Shown here: piece by piece, positions 7,383 to 14,790 of the stretch | How positions within the stretch are numbered: position 1 is the stretch's first letter | Layout of the letters: every line of letters starts with the position of its first letter | Assembly (NCBI GenBank): GCA_038226665.1 | Contig: JBBRQI010000011.1 | Coordinates: 31,085 to 95,084, forward strand | Direction: 5' to 3' | Length of the DNA: 64,000 bases | Origin: SZAS-103 sp038226665 | Lineage (GTDB): Bacteria > Pseudomonadota > Gammaproteobacteria > Xanthomonadales > Xanthomonadaceae | Notes under the pieces: model-generated | Databases searched by the model: none | The model's input: only the letters and a program-made list of their open reading frames with translations | What the model was told of the DNA's origin: nothing | Translations under genes and position numbers: made by a program

Positions 7383-9329
7383 ATGCAAAGCATCTGCGGG
7401 TTTTTTCATATTGACGGCCGCCCGGCAGAACCGGTGCGGCTTGACGCGATGCGTCGTAGCTTGCCGGGGCAATCCAGTCGCAATGACTGGGGTGCGCTGA
7501 GCGGCAGCGCCGCGTCTGCCGGCGTATGGTCGTCGCCGACTCCGGGAGCGGTTGCCGAGCAAGCAGGCTTCATCGATCGCGAAACCGGTTGTATCGTGGT
7601 CGCAGATGCGCTGCTGGTCGAACCGGAGACGGTGCTTGGCGCGCTTGGAAAGACGTTCAAACACGATGCGCAAATCAGCGATGTGGAAACCATTGCGTGC
7701 GCATGGCTGCGCTGGGGCGATGAGTGTCTCGCGCGGCTCGACGGGGACTTCGCGTTCGCCGTGTACGATCCGCGCCGGCAACGCCTGTTTTTGGCGCGCG
7801 ACGGCATGGGCGTGCGGCCGCTATACATCCATCATGCTCCTGGACGATTGCTTGCATTCGCCTCGACCGCTGCCGGTGTGCTCGCACACGGCGAAGTCCC
7901 GACCGATCTCGATGAAGGCCGAATCGCCGATTTCCTGATCAGCCAGCTCGAAGGCATCGATCAGACCTCGACGTTTTACGCCGCCATCGAGCGCTTGCCG
8001 CCCGGCCACAGCCTGTGCATCGATACAGGTTCGTGCACGCGCCGCCGTTACTGGTTTCCGGGCAATGATCCATCGCCGTCGTTACCGCAGTCCGACGGCG
8101 AGTGGGAGGAGGCCGTGCGCGCCGCGCTGAACGACGCTGTTCGTTCGCGGATGCGCGGCGCAGCGAACATCGGCAGCATGGTCAGTGGTGGGATGGATTC
8201 GTCTGCAGTCTCGGCGATCGCCGCGCAACTGCTTGCGGGCGATGGTGAAGGGCCGCTGCCGACGTTTTCAGCGATCGATACCACCAATCCCGATTGTCCG
8301 GAAACCCGCGCGATCCGCGCGATGCTGAAAAACACCGGGTTCGCGCCCACCCTGATTGATCGCGCACAAATCGACGCATGGCCCGACGCGTTGAAGCGCA
8401 GCATGGCGACCTCGAGCGAACCGTTCGATTCCCAGATGACGTTGATCGCCGCGCAATATTATTTCGCTGCCGCATGCGGCGTGGATGCTGTATTGGACGG
8501 CATCGATGCCGACAGCCTGTTTTCCGAGGGCGATCACATGGCGCGCCTCCTGCGCTCGGGCCGCTGGCCGAGCGCATGGCGCGAGGCGAGGGGCTTGGAA
8601 CAGGTGTACGGCAAGGAGTTCCCGGCGGCGAAACAACTGTTGATGGTGGCTCCCGGGGCGTTCGTGCCGCAGGCATTGCGCAAGTGCGTCCGGTTTCTGC
8701 GGCGCGGTTCCATGCTGCGAGGCAACGTCGGGGCCTCCTTGATCGAGCCTGGCTTTGCGCGGCGTTGCGGACTGGCGGACCGTTTGCAACGCAATGCCGA
8801 TGTGCGTGTGCGGATCGCTGCGCAAGGACACGAGGGCATCGCGACCATGGCCAATCCATCGTTGACCGCCGGCATAGAACGTTACCACCGAGTAGCCGCG
8901 ATGCACGGCATCGAACCACGGCACCCGTTTCTCGATCGTCGGCTGATCGCCCTGTGCCTTCTGCTGCCCGATGCGCAGCGCGTGCGCGACGGCTGGAACA
9001 AGCGGGTGTTTCGCAACGCGATGCGACCGTTGCTCCCCGAATCCGTGCTGCAGCGGCGCAGCAAGGAAAGCCTGGGTTTCGGTTTTACCGCAGCCTTATT
9101 CGCGCGCGATCGCGACGAGCGGATTGCTGCCGTGGAAGCCGACTTCGAACTGCTCGCTCCGTTTGTGAATCGCGGACGGCTCGACGGTCTCATCCACGAT
9201 CTGCATTCCGGCGATCAGGAGGCCATCGAGCTTGTGATTGAAGCTTCGCAGTTGCTCGACTGGTTGCGAATGCACCGCGATACCCTGCGGCAATCACTCG
9301 ATCGGACGAATGCGCATCGCCAAGCATGA
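7383..9329 (+). CDS. Lasso peptide C: asparagine-synthetase-like macrolactam synthetase (cyclase)
   Basis: This 648-residue protein has an N-terminal glutaminase-like domain and a C-terminal ATP-pyrophosphatase domain with the P-loop SGGMDSS (268-274). In lasso biosynthesis this enzyme adenylates the side-chain carboxylate at core position 7-9 and joins it to the Gly1 amine. Real glutamine-dependent asparagine synthetases need Cys directly after the initiator Met; here the N-terminus is MQSICGFF, with Cys at position 5. Glutaminase activity is therefore unlikely, as expected for a lasso cyclase. 'DGDFAFAVYD' and 'FLARDGMGVRPLY' are the remaining signature blocks of the N-terminal domain. It is followed 169 bases later by the precursor gene, which supports the assignment. 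Confidence 0.92.
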   Translation: MQSICGFFHIDGRPAEPVRLDAMRRSLPGQSSRNDWGALSGSAASAGVWSSPTPGAVAEQAGFIDRETGCIVVADALLVEPETVLGALGKTFKHDAQISDVETIACAWLRWGDECLARLDGDFAFAVYDPRRQRLFLARDGMGVRPLYIHHAPGRLLAFASTAAGVLAHGEVPTDLDEGRIADFLISQLEGIDQTSTFYAAIERLPPGHSLCIDTGSCTRRRYWFPGNDPSPSLPQSDGEWEEAVRAALNDAVRSRMRGAANIGSMVSGGMDSSAVSAIAAQLLAGDGEGPLPTFSAIDTTNPDCPETRAIRAMLKNTGFAPTLIDRAQIDAWPDALKRSMATSSEPFDSQMTLIAAQYYFAAACGVDAVLDGIDADSLFSEGDHMARLLRSGRWPSAWREARGLEQVYGKEFPAAKQLLMVAPGAFVPQALRKCVRFLRRGSMLRGNVGASLIEPGFARRCGLADRLQRNADVRVRIAAQGHEGIATMANPSLTAGIERYHRVAAMHGIEPRHPFLDRRLIALCLLLPDAQRVRDGWNKRVFRNAMRPLLPESVLQRRSKESLGFGFTAALFARDRDERIAAVEADFELLAPFVNRGRLDGLIHDLHSGDQEAIELVIEASQLLDWLRMHRDTLRQSLDRTNAHRQA

Positions 9330-9428
9330 ACGAACGCCTTACACGAACGCGGCGTCAAACCCTGGAAGTGGCGGATGGAAGCAAGTCAGGGTATGCTGCA
9401 TTTGCCCTTTGTGAGGTTTGTTCGCTAT

Positions 9429-9450
9429 TGTATCTAAACAATCAGATACA
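9429..9450. promoter_or_regulatory. Inverted repeat in the AT-rich region upstream of the lasso precursor
   Basis: TGTATCT (9429-9435) and AGATACA (9444-9450) form a perfect 7-bp inverted repeat with an 8-base AT-rich spacer, about 50 bases before the precursor start. A possible -35 (TTGTTC at 9418-9423) lies upstream, and the only AT-rich stretch in the neighbourhood is here. A separate promoter with operator for the precursor gene is inferred. No regulator gene is seen in the cluster. Confidence 0.4.
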
Positions 9451-9498
9451 TCAGGATTGGAAGTTTCCACGGATCGGGCCATGCCCATGGGATACATC

Positions 9499-9669
9499 AT
9501 GAATAATGAACGCAGCAACATGGATATCGCCGGATCGCAAACCAGCCAGCGCCAGAGCTATGCCGCACCGCTCCTTTTGACTTATGGCGCGCTCAGCGAT
9601 CTGACCGCAGGTGGCAAGGGTTCTACTGCGGAACAAAAGGCGATGACTTCGAAAAAGAGGCATCCCTGA
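9499..9669 (+). CDS. Lasso peptide precursor (A protein), core GGKGSTAEQKAMTSKKRHP
   Basis: This 56-residue peptide has a 37-residue leader and a predicted 19-residue core. The leader shows the full lasso recognition pattern Y-x2-P-x-L-x3-G-x5-T-x: Tyr21, Pro24, Leu26, Gly30, Thr36, Ala37. Thr at position -2 is the hallmark cleavage determinant. The core (residues 38-56, bases 9610-9666) begins with Gly and has Glu at core position 8, predicting an 8-residue Gly1-Glu8 macrolactam ring. The 11-residue tail QKAMTSKKRHP is strongly cationic. Bulky plug residues could be Lys, Arg, His or Met; which ones lock the ring cannot be told. The start is uncertain: ATGs at 9481 and 9487 would lengthen only the leader. 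The precursor lies after B1-B2-C and before kinase and methyltransferase genes. Confidence 0.88.
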   Translation: MNNERSNMDIAGSQTSQRQSYAAPLLLTYGALSDLTAGGKGSTAEQKAMTSKKRHP

Positions 9670-9849
9670 GCGGACGGGGTATGCCTGCGTGAGTGCCTAG
9701 GTTGGCGGGATGCATCCGCTGCCTTCGCTCGTGAATGCGCGCAAATCAATGGCTATCGGCGACCTGCGTCGATGGCTGGTTGCTTCTGTTGCATTGCAGT
9801 GATGATGCCGGACGGATGCGTTCCGTCGTCCTGTCGCGAAGGTGCGCAT

Positions 9850-10881
9850 GTGCCGAAATTGGCTTTCACTGGTCTGCGCCGTTACACATATGCCGGGCTG
9901 GGCCTTGAATCCTCTCTGGTATTTCCTGAACTCGTCCAAATGCCTGCCGGCCACTCGTTGGCAGCGGATATCTTCGTGGGCGTGGATGCGCCGGTGGTTC
10001 AGCGCGATACCGACCATCCGTGGAACCAGCGATGGGAAGTGGAAGGCAAACCGTGGTTAATGCTGGCGCGCTGTGCAGACGGGCGCGTGCTGCGCTTTCC
10101 AGGTAGCGCCGACATCGCAATGCGCGACGATGGCGCGATCCGCATTGCAGCCGTTGCCGGCGCTGGCATGGACACAATTCGTCATCATGTGCTGGATCAG
10201 GCGCTCCCGCGATTCATCGCGCAGTCCGGCAAACTGGTGCTGCATGCGAGTGCGGTATGCATGGCTGATGGTCGTGCGGTGCTGTTCCTGGGCAACAGCG
10301 GAGACGGCAAATCGACGTTGGCCGCGGGATTCGCTGCACGTTGCGGCGGACAGGTGCTGGCAGACGATTGCGTAGTGCTCGAACCTGCACTCGATGGCGT
10401 GCGTGCGATTCCCAGCTATCCGGGTTTGCGGTTGTGGCACGACTCTCTGACCAACCTGTATCCGCAGCGCGCGGCGACGGCGGCGCGGGTTGCCGCCTAC
10501 AGCAGCAAGCGTCGGCTGGAATTTCCGCCGATCAATACAGAATCGCAGTCGGTGTCGATCGATCCGGCACCCATCGCCGCGATCTTCGCGCTTGAGGTAT
10601 GGAGCGATACCAAGGAGATCTGGCTGGGCTCCCTGTCTGCGAAACAGGCCTGTCAGACGCTGATGCGCAATGCATTCGTGCTCGATAGCGATGATCGGCG
10701 GAACTCGCTGGCGCTGATCGCGCAGGCGATCGAAACCGTGCGTCAGACAACGGTTTTCGCTCTGGACTACCCGCGCCGGTATGATTGGCTGGATCGCGCG
10801 GCCGATGCAATTCTTGCGCGCGTTGCGGTCGCCGAACCGGCTGTTAACGACGGCACCGCGCCGCGTATTTCATCGAATTGA
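9850..10881 (+). CDS. HPr kinase/phosphorylase-like protein, candidate lasso peptide kinase
   Basis: This 343-residue protein (GTG at 9850, preceded by GAAGG about 7 bases upstream) has the HprK C-terminal kinase fold. The P-loop is GNSGDGKST at residues 148-156 and is followed by LADDCVVLEP with the Asp172-Asp173 pair. HprK uses ATP to phosphorylate serine on HPr. In lasso clusters, homologues phosphorylate a serine of the precursor; a Paenibacillus/Thermobacillus-type kinase acts on a C-terminal Ser. Here the core ends in Pro, and candidate acceptors are Ser5, Thr6, Thr13 and Ser14. The N-terminal 130 residues are not like HprK of sugar regulation, and no HPr gene is nearby, which supports a biosynthetic role. 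An ATG at 9802 is an alternative start. Confidence 0.75.
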   Translation: MPKLAFTGLRRYTYAGLGLESSLVFPELVQMPAGHSLAADIFVGVDAPVVQRDTDHPWNQRWEVEGKPWLMLARCADGRVLRFPGSADIAMRDDGAIRIAAVAGAGMDTIRHHVLDQALPRFIAQSGKLVLHASAVCMADGRAVLFLGNSGDGKSTLAAGFAARCGGQVLADDCVVLEPALDGVRAIPSYPGLRLWHDSLTNLYPQRAATAARVAAYSSKRRLEFPPINTESQSVSIDPAPIAAIFALEVWSDTKEIWLGSLSAKQACQTLMRNAFVLDSDDRRNSLALIAQAIETVRQTTVFALDYPRRYDWLDRAADAILARVAVAEPAVNDGTAPRISSN

Positions 10882-10912
10882 TCGTTTGTTTCTCAATCTG
10901 AAGGATCCCGAC

Positions 10913-12061
10913 TTGTCCGCCTATAGCCTGATCGAATACGGCGCAATGGTTCTTGACGAGGGGCGTACGCGCCCCTACGTCGAAGCTTTGCGCCAGAGCG
11001 TTTCCCCGGGCTGCGTGGTCGCCGACCTGGGCGCCGGGCCGGGCATCTTCTCGCTGCTCGCATGCCAGTTCGGGGCCGCGCGCGTGTACGCGATCGAACC
11101 CGACGAATCGATACTGGTCGCGCGCGAATGCGCTGCGGCCAATGGCTATGCCGATCGCATGACCTGCATTCAGGCGATGTCCACTGAGGTCGAATTGCCC
11201 GAGCGCGTGGATGTGATCGTCTCGGATCTGCGCGGTGCATTGCCGATGTACGGCCATCACTTCAAGTCCATCGCCGATGCGCGCACGCGTTTTCTCAAAC
11301 CGGGCGGACGCATCATTCCTGCGCGCGATACGATTCGGTGTGCGCCGGTCGATGCCGAGGACGCGTACAAAAAGCTGGAAGAGCCGTGGAAGCGCAACCA
11401 CTTCGGGCTGGATCTCTCCGCGGGCAATCGCTACACGATGAAATCGTGGAATCACAACCGCTTCGAATCCGACCATATGCTCGCGCCCCCAGCCGATTGG
11501 GTGAGCATCGACTACGCCACAGTGACCGATTCCGATCTCGACGGCGAAGTGGAATGGACGATCGCGCGCGATGGGACGCTGCATGGCCTGTGCATCTGGT
11601 TCGATGCGGACCTGTGCGACGGCATTGGCTACCGCAACTCGCCCGATCTCACGGAATTGGTGTACGGGCGCTGTTTCATTCCGCTGGCGCAACCGGTTGC
11701 GGTGATCGCCGGCGACCGCATCCACGCCCGCCTTCGCGCAAACATGGTTCACGACGACTATGTGTACCGATGGGACACGCGTGTGAGCGATGCGAGTGGC
11801 AACGTCAAGGCAGAGCATCGTCAATCAACGCTGGGCAGTGGGCCGCGATCGCCCGATACCTTGCGAAAGCGCGCCGATACCCATGTGCCGAAACTGCGCG
11901 AGCAGGGTCAGGTCGACCGTTTCGTGCTCGAATCCATGGCGCGTGCGCTGTCGCTGCGTGAGATCAGCGAAGGGCTTGTCGAACGCTTTCCGAAACGCTT
12001 TTCCGATTGGCGACGTGCCCTGGATGTGGTCGCGGAACTATCCGTGAAATACTCTGACTGA
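10913..12061 (+). CDS. PRMT-fold SAM-dependent methyltransferase with PqqD-like C-terminal tail
   Basis: The preferred start is TTG at 10913, with AAGGA 7 bases upstream, giving 382 residues and a 31-bp gap to the kinase gene. Longer ATG/GTG starts overlap the kinase. The N-terminus YGAMVLDEGRTRPYVEAL and motif I VADLGAGPG (Asp38 region) match protein-arginine-methyltransferase architecture. So do the post-I YAIEPDES, 'FLKPGGRIIPARDTI', and a beta-barrel-like half that contains FESDHM. The double-Glu loop that binds arginine in PRMTs is not conserved: the segment reads SDLRG...MYG rather than SEWMG...YE. The last about 40 residues (LREISEGLVERFP...ALDVVAEL) resemble the helical half of a PqqD/RRE domain. 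The likely substrate is the lasso precursor; the methylated atom is unknown. Confidence 0.72.
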   Translation: MSAYSLIEYGAMVLDEGRTRPYVEALRQSVSPGCVVADLGAGPGIFSLLACQFGAARVYAIEPDESILVARECAAANGYADRMTCIQAMSTEVELPERVDVIVSDLRGALPMYGHHFKSIADARTRFLKPGGRIIPARDTIRCAPVDAEDAYKKLEEPWKRNHFGLDLSAGNRYTMKSWNHNRFESDHMLAPPADWVSIDYATVTDSDLDGEVEWTIARDGTLHGLCIWFDADLCDGIGYRNSPDLTELVYGRCFIPLAQPVAVIAGDRIHARLRANMVHDDYVYRWDTRVSDASGNVKAEHRQSTLGSGPRSPDTLRKRADTHVPKLREQGQVDRFVLESMARALSLREISEGLVERFPKRFSDWRRALDVVAELSVKYSD

Positions 12062-12196
12062 GATTTTTTACGTGCGACGCGATTGTGCGTCAATCAAGTT
12101 TGGCTTGGGCGCGATTGCATGTCCGGAATTGCCGGGGCATGCCGGCGATCGCCCAGAGTCGGACGTTTCCGGTGGTGGATCGCGCGCGCGCGTCGT

Positions 12197-12883
12197 TCAG
12201 TCGCATGTCATTTGCGCTTCGCCGGTGACACACGTTGCCGACGTGGCAACGACTGCGTGGTGTCGTATGGAGGCGAGCAGATTGGGGCTATTGGAGTCGA
12301 ACCAGCCCGCAAACGCGGTCTTGGATTCCGCGCCCTGGATAGGAGTGACGCGATGTTGCAGTTCCGAGGAAATGCGGAAAAGAATCGCATCGGACGCAAT
12401 GACGTTGGGCAGCTCGCGCAACACTTCTTCCGATTCGTTCTGCCGTAACTGAAAGACTCCGCCCGAATAAGGACGCGGCCCCAAATTGATGCTCATTCCG
12501 ATCAAACGGCCTATATCGTCGTCTATGTCGTCGTGCCAGTTGTCGTAGTAGTCGGAGCTGGAGCGCATGCGATAGACGCGACCATGGAAGCGTTTGAGCG
12601 TGCCGCAGGATGTGATCTGTTCGACGACCGACAAAAAATCGGGCGTGTTGCAGACGAAATGCAGAAGTTGCAATGCCAACCGATCGTCGAGCAAGAGTTT
12701 TTGAGCGATGCCATCGTAGACCTTGACGATCCAGTTTTCGCTCTCCATGCGTTCCGATATCCTGCGCATGATGTCGGCAGATAAAAGCTGCGGCAAGCGA
12801 ATGCAATGCAGCGAGGCGAACTCCGCGCGGAGCGCTTCAAGATCCGAGTCGCATTGAAGCCCATTCCGCGTCAACTGGATCAT
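12197..12883 (-). CDS. 2-oxoglutarate/Fe(II)-dependent dioxygenase (prolyl hydroxylase-like fold)
   Basis: With the ATG at 12883 the protein has 228 residues. The facial triad is visible: His117-x-Asp119 in NWHDDIDDD, and His177 in LQHRVTPI with Lys188 (KTAFAGWF), a candidate 2OG-binding residue in the usual position. 'SINLGPRPYSGGVFQLR' is the conserved strand region between them. Such enzymes hydroxylate or otherwise oxidise C-H bonds using O2 and 2-oxoglutarate. The gene is convergent with the methyltransferase gene at the right border of the lasso cluster, and its composition is less GC-rich than the neighbours. A tailoring role is plausible but unproven. A longer frame to ATG 12955 would start inside the terminator at 12948-12988 and is disfavoured. 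Confidence 0.75.
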   Translation of the reverse strand: MIQLTRNGLQCDSDLEALRAEFASLHCIRLPQLLSADIMRRISERMESENWIVKVYDGIAQKLLLDDRLALQLLHFVCNTPDFLSVVEQITSCGTLKRFHGRVYRMRSSSDYYDNWHDDIDDDIGRLIGMSINLGPRPYSGGVFQLRQNESEEVLRELPNVIASDAILFRISSELQHRVTPIQGAESKTAFAGWFDSNSPNLLASIRHHAVVATSATCVTGEAQMTCD

Positions 12884-12947
12884 GCCATTGCTCGCGCGGC
12901 TGAGGGAGATCGCAAGAATAGAGTCTGCCACGTGTGCATTGCTACAA

Positions 12948-12988
12948 CAAAACAAACAGGCCGCGAAATTCGCGGCCTGTTTGTTTTG
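12948..12988 (-). terminator. Rho-independent terminator (perfect 20-bp stem) after rhlE
   Basis: The 20-base arms 12948-12967 and 12969-12988 are perfectly complementary (CAAAACAAACAGGCCGCGAA and its complement). The stem is followed by a T-rich stretch when read on the minus strand, the direction in which rhlE ends (13024). The U-rich arm on both sides suggests that it can also work on the plus strand. It separates rhlE from the dioxygenase gene. Confidence 0.9.
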
Positions 12989-13023
12989 CCAGATGCGCTT
13001 TCGCGCCAGTCTTTATCGCGGGA

Positions 13024-14367
13024 TCAGCCGTTGAAACTGCCACCAGGCCGGCTGTTTTGCGTGCGTCCGCCACGACCGCCGTCGCGTGACGCGCCGTGAC
13101 CACCCTTCGGGCCGGCATGCGCATGGCGCGGGGGTGCGGCATGCGGGCGACGGTCGTGCGAGCGTGGCGGCTGGCGGCCGGCGGGACGGCCGGCGCTCGG
13201 GCCGTCGTTGCCCATGCGGATCGGACGGCTCGGTGCGAAACCTTCGACGGTCACCATTTCCAGGTCTTGCTTGAGCAGGCGCTGGATCGCGCGCAGCAGC
13301 GGCGCTTCTGCAGGTGCGACGAGCGACAGCGCGAGACCCTCCGAGCCCGCCCGCCCTGTGCGGCCGATGCGGTGGATGTAATCCTCGGCGACCATCGGCA
13401 GGTCGAAGTTGATCACGCAGGGCAGCGAGTCGATATCGAGGCCGCGCGACGCTACGTCCGTGCCAACCAGAATCGTCGTGCGGCCGGTCTTGAAATCGCG
13501 CAGTGCTTTCATGCGCGCACCTTGGGTCTTGTTGCCGTGGATTGCAGCGGCAGTGAATCCAGCCGCTTCGATCTGGTCGGCAAGGCGATCGGCACCGTGC
13601 TTGGTGCGCGAGAACACCAGCGTTTGCCGACGGCTATCCTGCGACAGGATATGCAGCAACAGGTCGCGCTTGCGGTCGCCATCGACCGGGTGCACGCGAT
13701 GGGTGACAGTCGACGCAACCGAGTTGCGCGCGGCGCACTGGACTTCGGCCGGGTTGTACATGAATTGTGCGGCGAGCTTCTTGATCGCGTCCTCGAACGT
13801 CGCCGAAAACAGGAGCGTCTGCCGCTGCTTCGGTAGCGCGGTGAGCACCGTCTTGATCGCGGGCAGGAAGCCCATGTCAAGCATGCGGTCGGCTTCGTCA
13901 AGGACGAGGATTTCGACGTTCGACAGATCCACGCTGCGGCGCTGCATGTGATCCATCAGGCGGCCCGGCGTTGCGACGAGGATGTCGATGCCGCGACGCA
14001 ATTCATCGAACTGGGTGCGCATGCTGGAACCGCCGTACATCGGCGAGACCTGCAGGCGCATGTGCTTCGCGTAGCCACGGATGCTGTCGTTGACCTGCAC
14101 CGCGAGTTCACGGGTCGGAGTGAGGATCAGCGCGCGGATCACCTTGCGGTTGCGTGCGTTCGGGTCCTGGTTCGCGAACAGGCGCTGCAGCATCGGCAAC
14201 GCGAACGCTGCGGTCTTGCCGGTGCCGGTCTGCGCGCTGCCAAGCAAATCGCGGCCGGCCAGTGCGAGCGGAATCGCTTCAGCCTGCACAGGAGTTGGAG
14301 TGGTGTAGTGCAGATCGGTGAGCGCGCGCAGGATTGCGGGCGACAGCCCGAGGGATTCAAACGTCAT
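13024..14367 (-). CDS. rhlE: DEAD-box ATP-dependent RNA helicase, RhlE type
   Basis: This 447-residue protein begins MTFESLGLSPAILRAL and has the complete DEAD-box set. These are the Q motif (TTPTPVQAEAIP), motif I AQTGTGKT, PTRELA (motif Ia), VLDEADRML (motif II), LFSAT (motif III) and HRIGRTGR (motif VI). The C-terminal tail of about 70 residues is basic and Arg/Gly/His-rich (for example GPKGGHGASRDGGRGGR), a common RNA-binding extension of RhlE. It unwinds RNA duplexes in ribosome assembly and mRNA decay. A strong terminator follows at 12948-12988. Confidence 0.93.
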   Translation of the reverse strand: MTFESLGLSPAILRALTDLHYTTPTPVQAEAIPLALAGRDLLGSAQTGTGKTAAFALPMLQRLFANQDPNARNRKVIRALILTPTRELAVQVNDSIRGYAKHMRLQVSPMYGGSSMRTQFDELRRGIDILVATPGRLMDHMQRRSVDLSNVEILVLDEADRMLDMGFLPAIKTVLTALPKQRQTLLFSATFEDAIKKLAAQFMYNPAEVQCAARNSVASTVTHRVHPVDGDRKRDLLLHILSQDSRRQTLVFSRTKHGADRLADQIEAAGFTAAAIHGNKTQGARMKALRDFKTGRTTILVGTDVASRGLDIDSLPCVINFDLPMVAEDYIHRIGRTGRAGSEGLALSLVAPAEAPLLRAIQRLLKQDLEMVTVEGFAPSRPIRMGNDGPSAGRPAGRQPPRSHDRRPHAAPPRHAHAGPKGGHGASRDGGRGGRTQNSRPGGSFNG

Positions 14368-14742
14368 TGGAAAACTCCGGTCAATATTTGTCGATCACGC
14401 GCGCTCGATCACGCATCAGCACGAGGCTGCACGTCATCGATCGACGAAGACCACAAATTCCCGAAGCGTTCCCTGAAACCGCGCTGCGAGGAGACAACGA
14501 TGTGCGGAGCCGCCGACGGCGGTCTCCGGGTTTGCGCATCGAAACAGGCGGTAATGGCCGGACGCAGCTGCCGGAACCATGCGGTCAATCGCAGGCGGTG
14601 CGGGCTTTGCAGCGTCGGTAGACCGGGCGGGAATGCAAGCCGCGGCGCGCTAACCGGAGAAGTGTACGTGAATCCTTGTTGCAACGCCACATCGTGGCTC
14701 GGCTGTTCAGGATCGTGGTGGTGACAGGCTGGCCTTTCCGCG
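14368..14742. other. 375-bp gap between rhlE and M16 peptidase genes; only a weak stem-loop seen
   Basis: The region separates divergent genes and must hold both promoters. A short stem-loop (GAG-CCGCC-gac-GGCGG-t-CTC) lies at 14505-14524. No coding frame with a ribosome-binding site, RNA gene or repeat was recognised. Low-complexity frames through it are not supported. Confidence 0.4.
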
Positions 14743-14790
14743 ATGCGTAACGTCAGAGTAGGCTTGCGCGTCGCTTCAACGGAAACAGCA

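Noticed and set aside
9418..9498. Longer start for the lasso precursor (ATG-like start at 9418)
   Set aside because: It would run through the AT-rich promoter-like region and palindrome; leader length from 9499 already fits the family.
12884..12955. Upstream start of the dioxygenase at 12955
   Set aside because: It lies inside the perfect terminator stem, and the extra residues do not look like the family.
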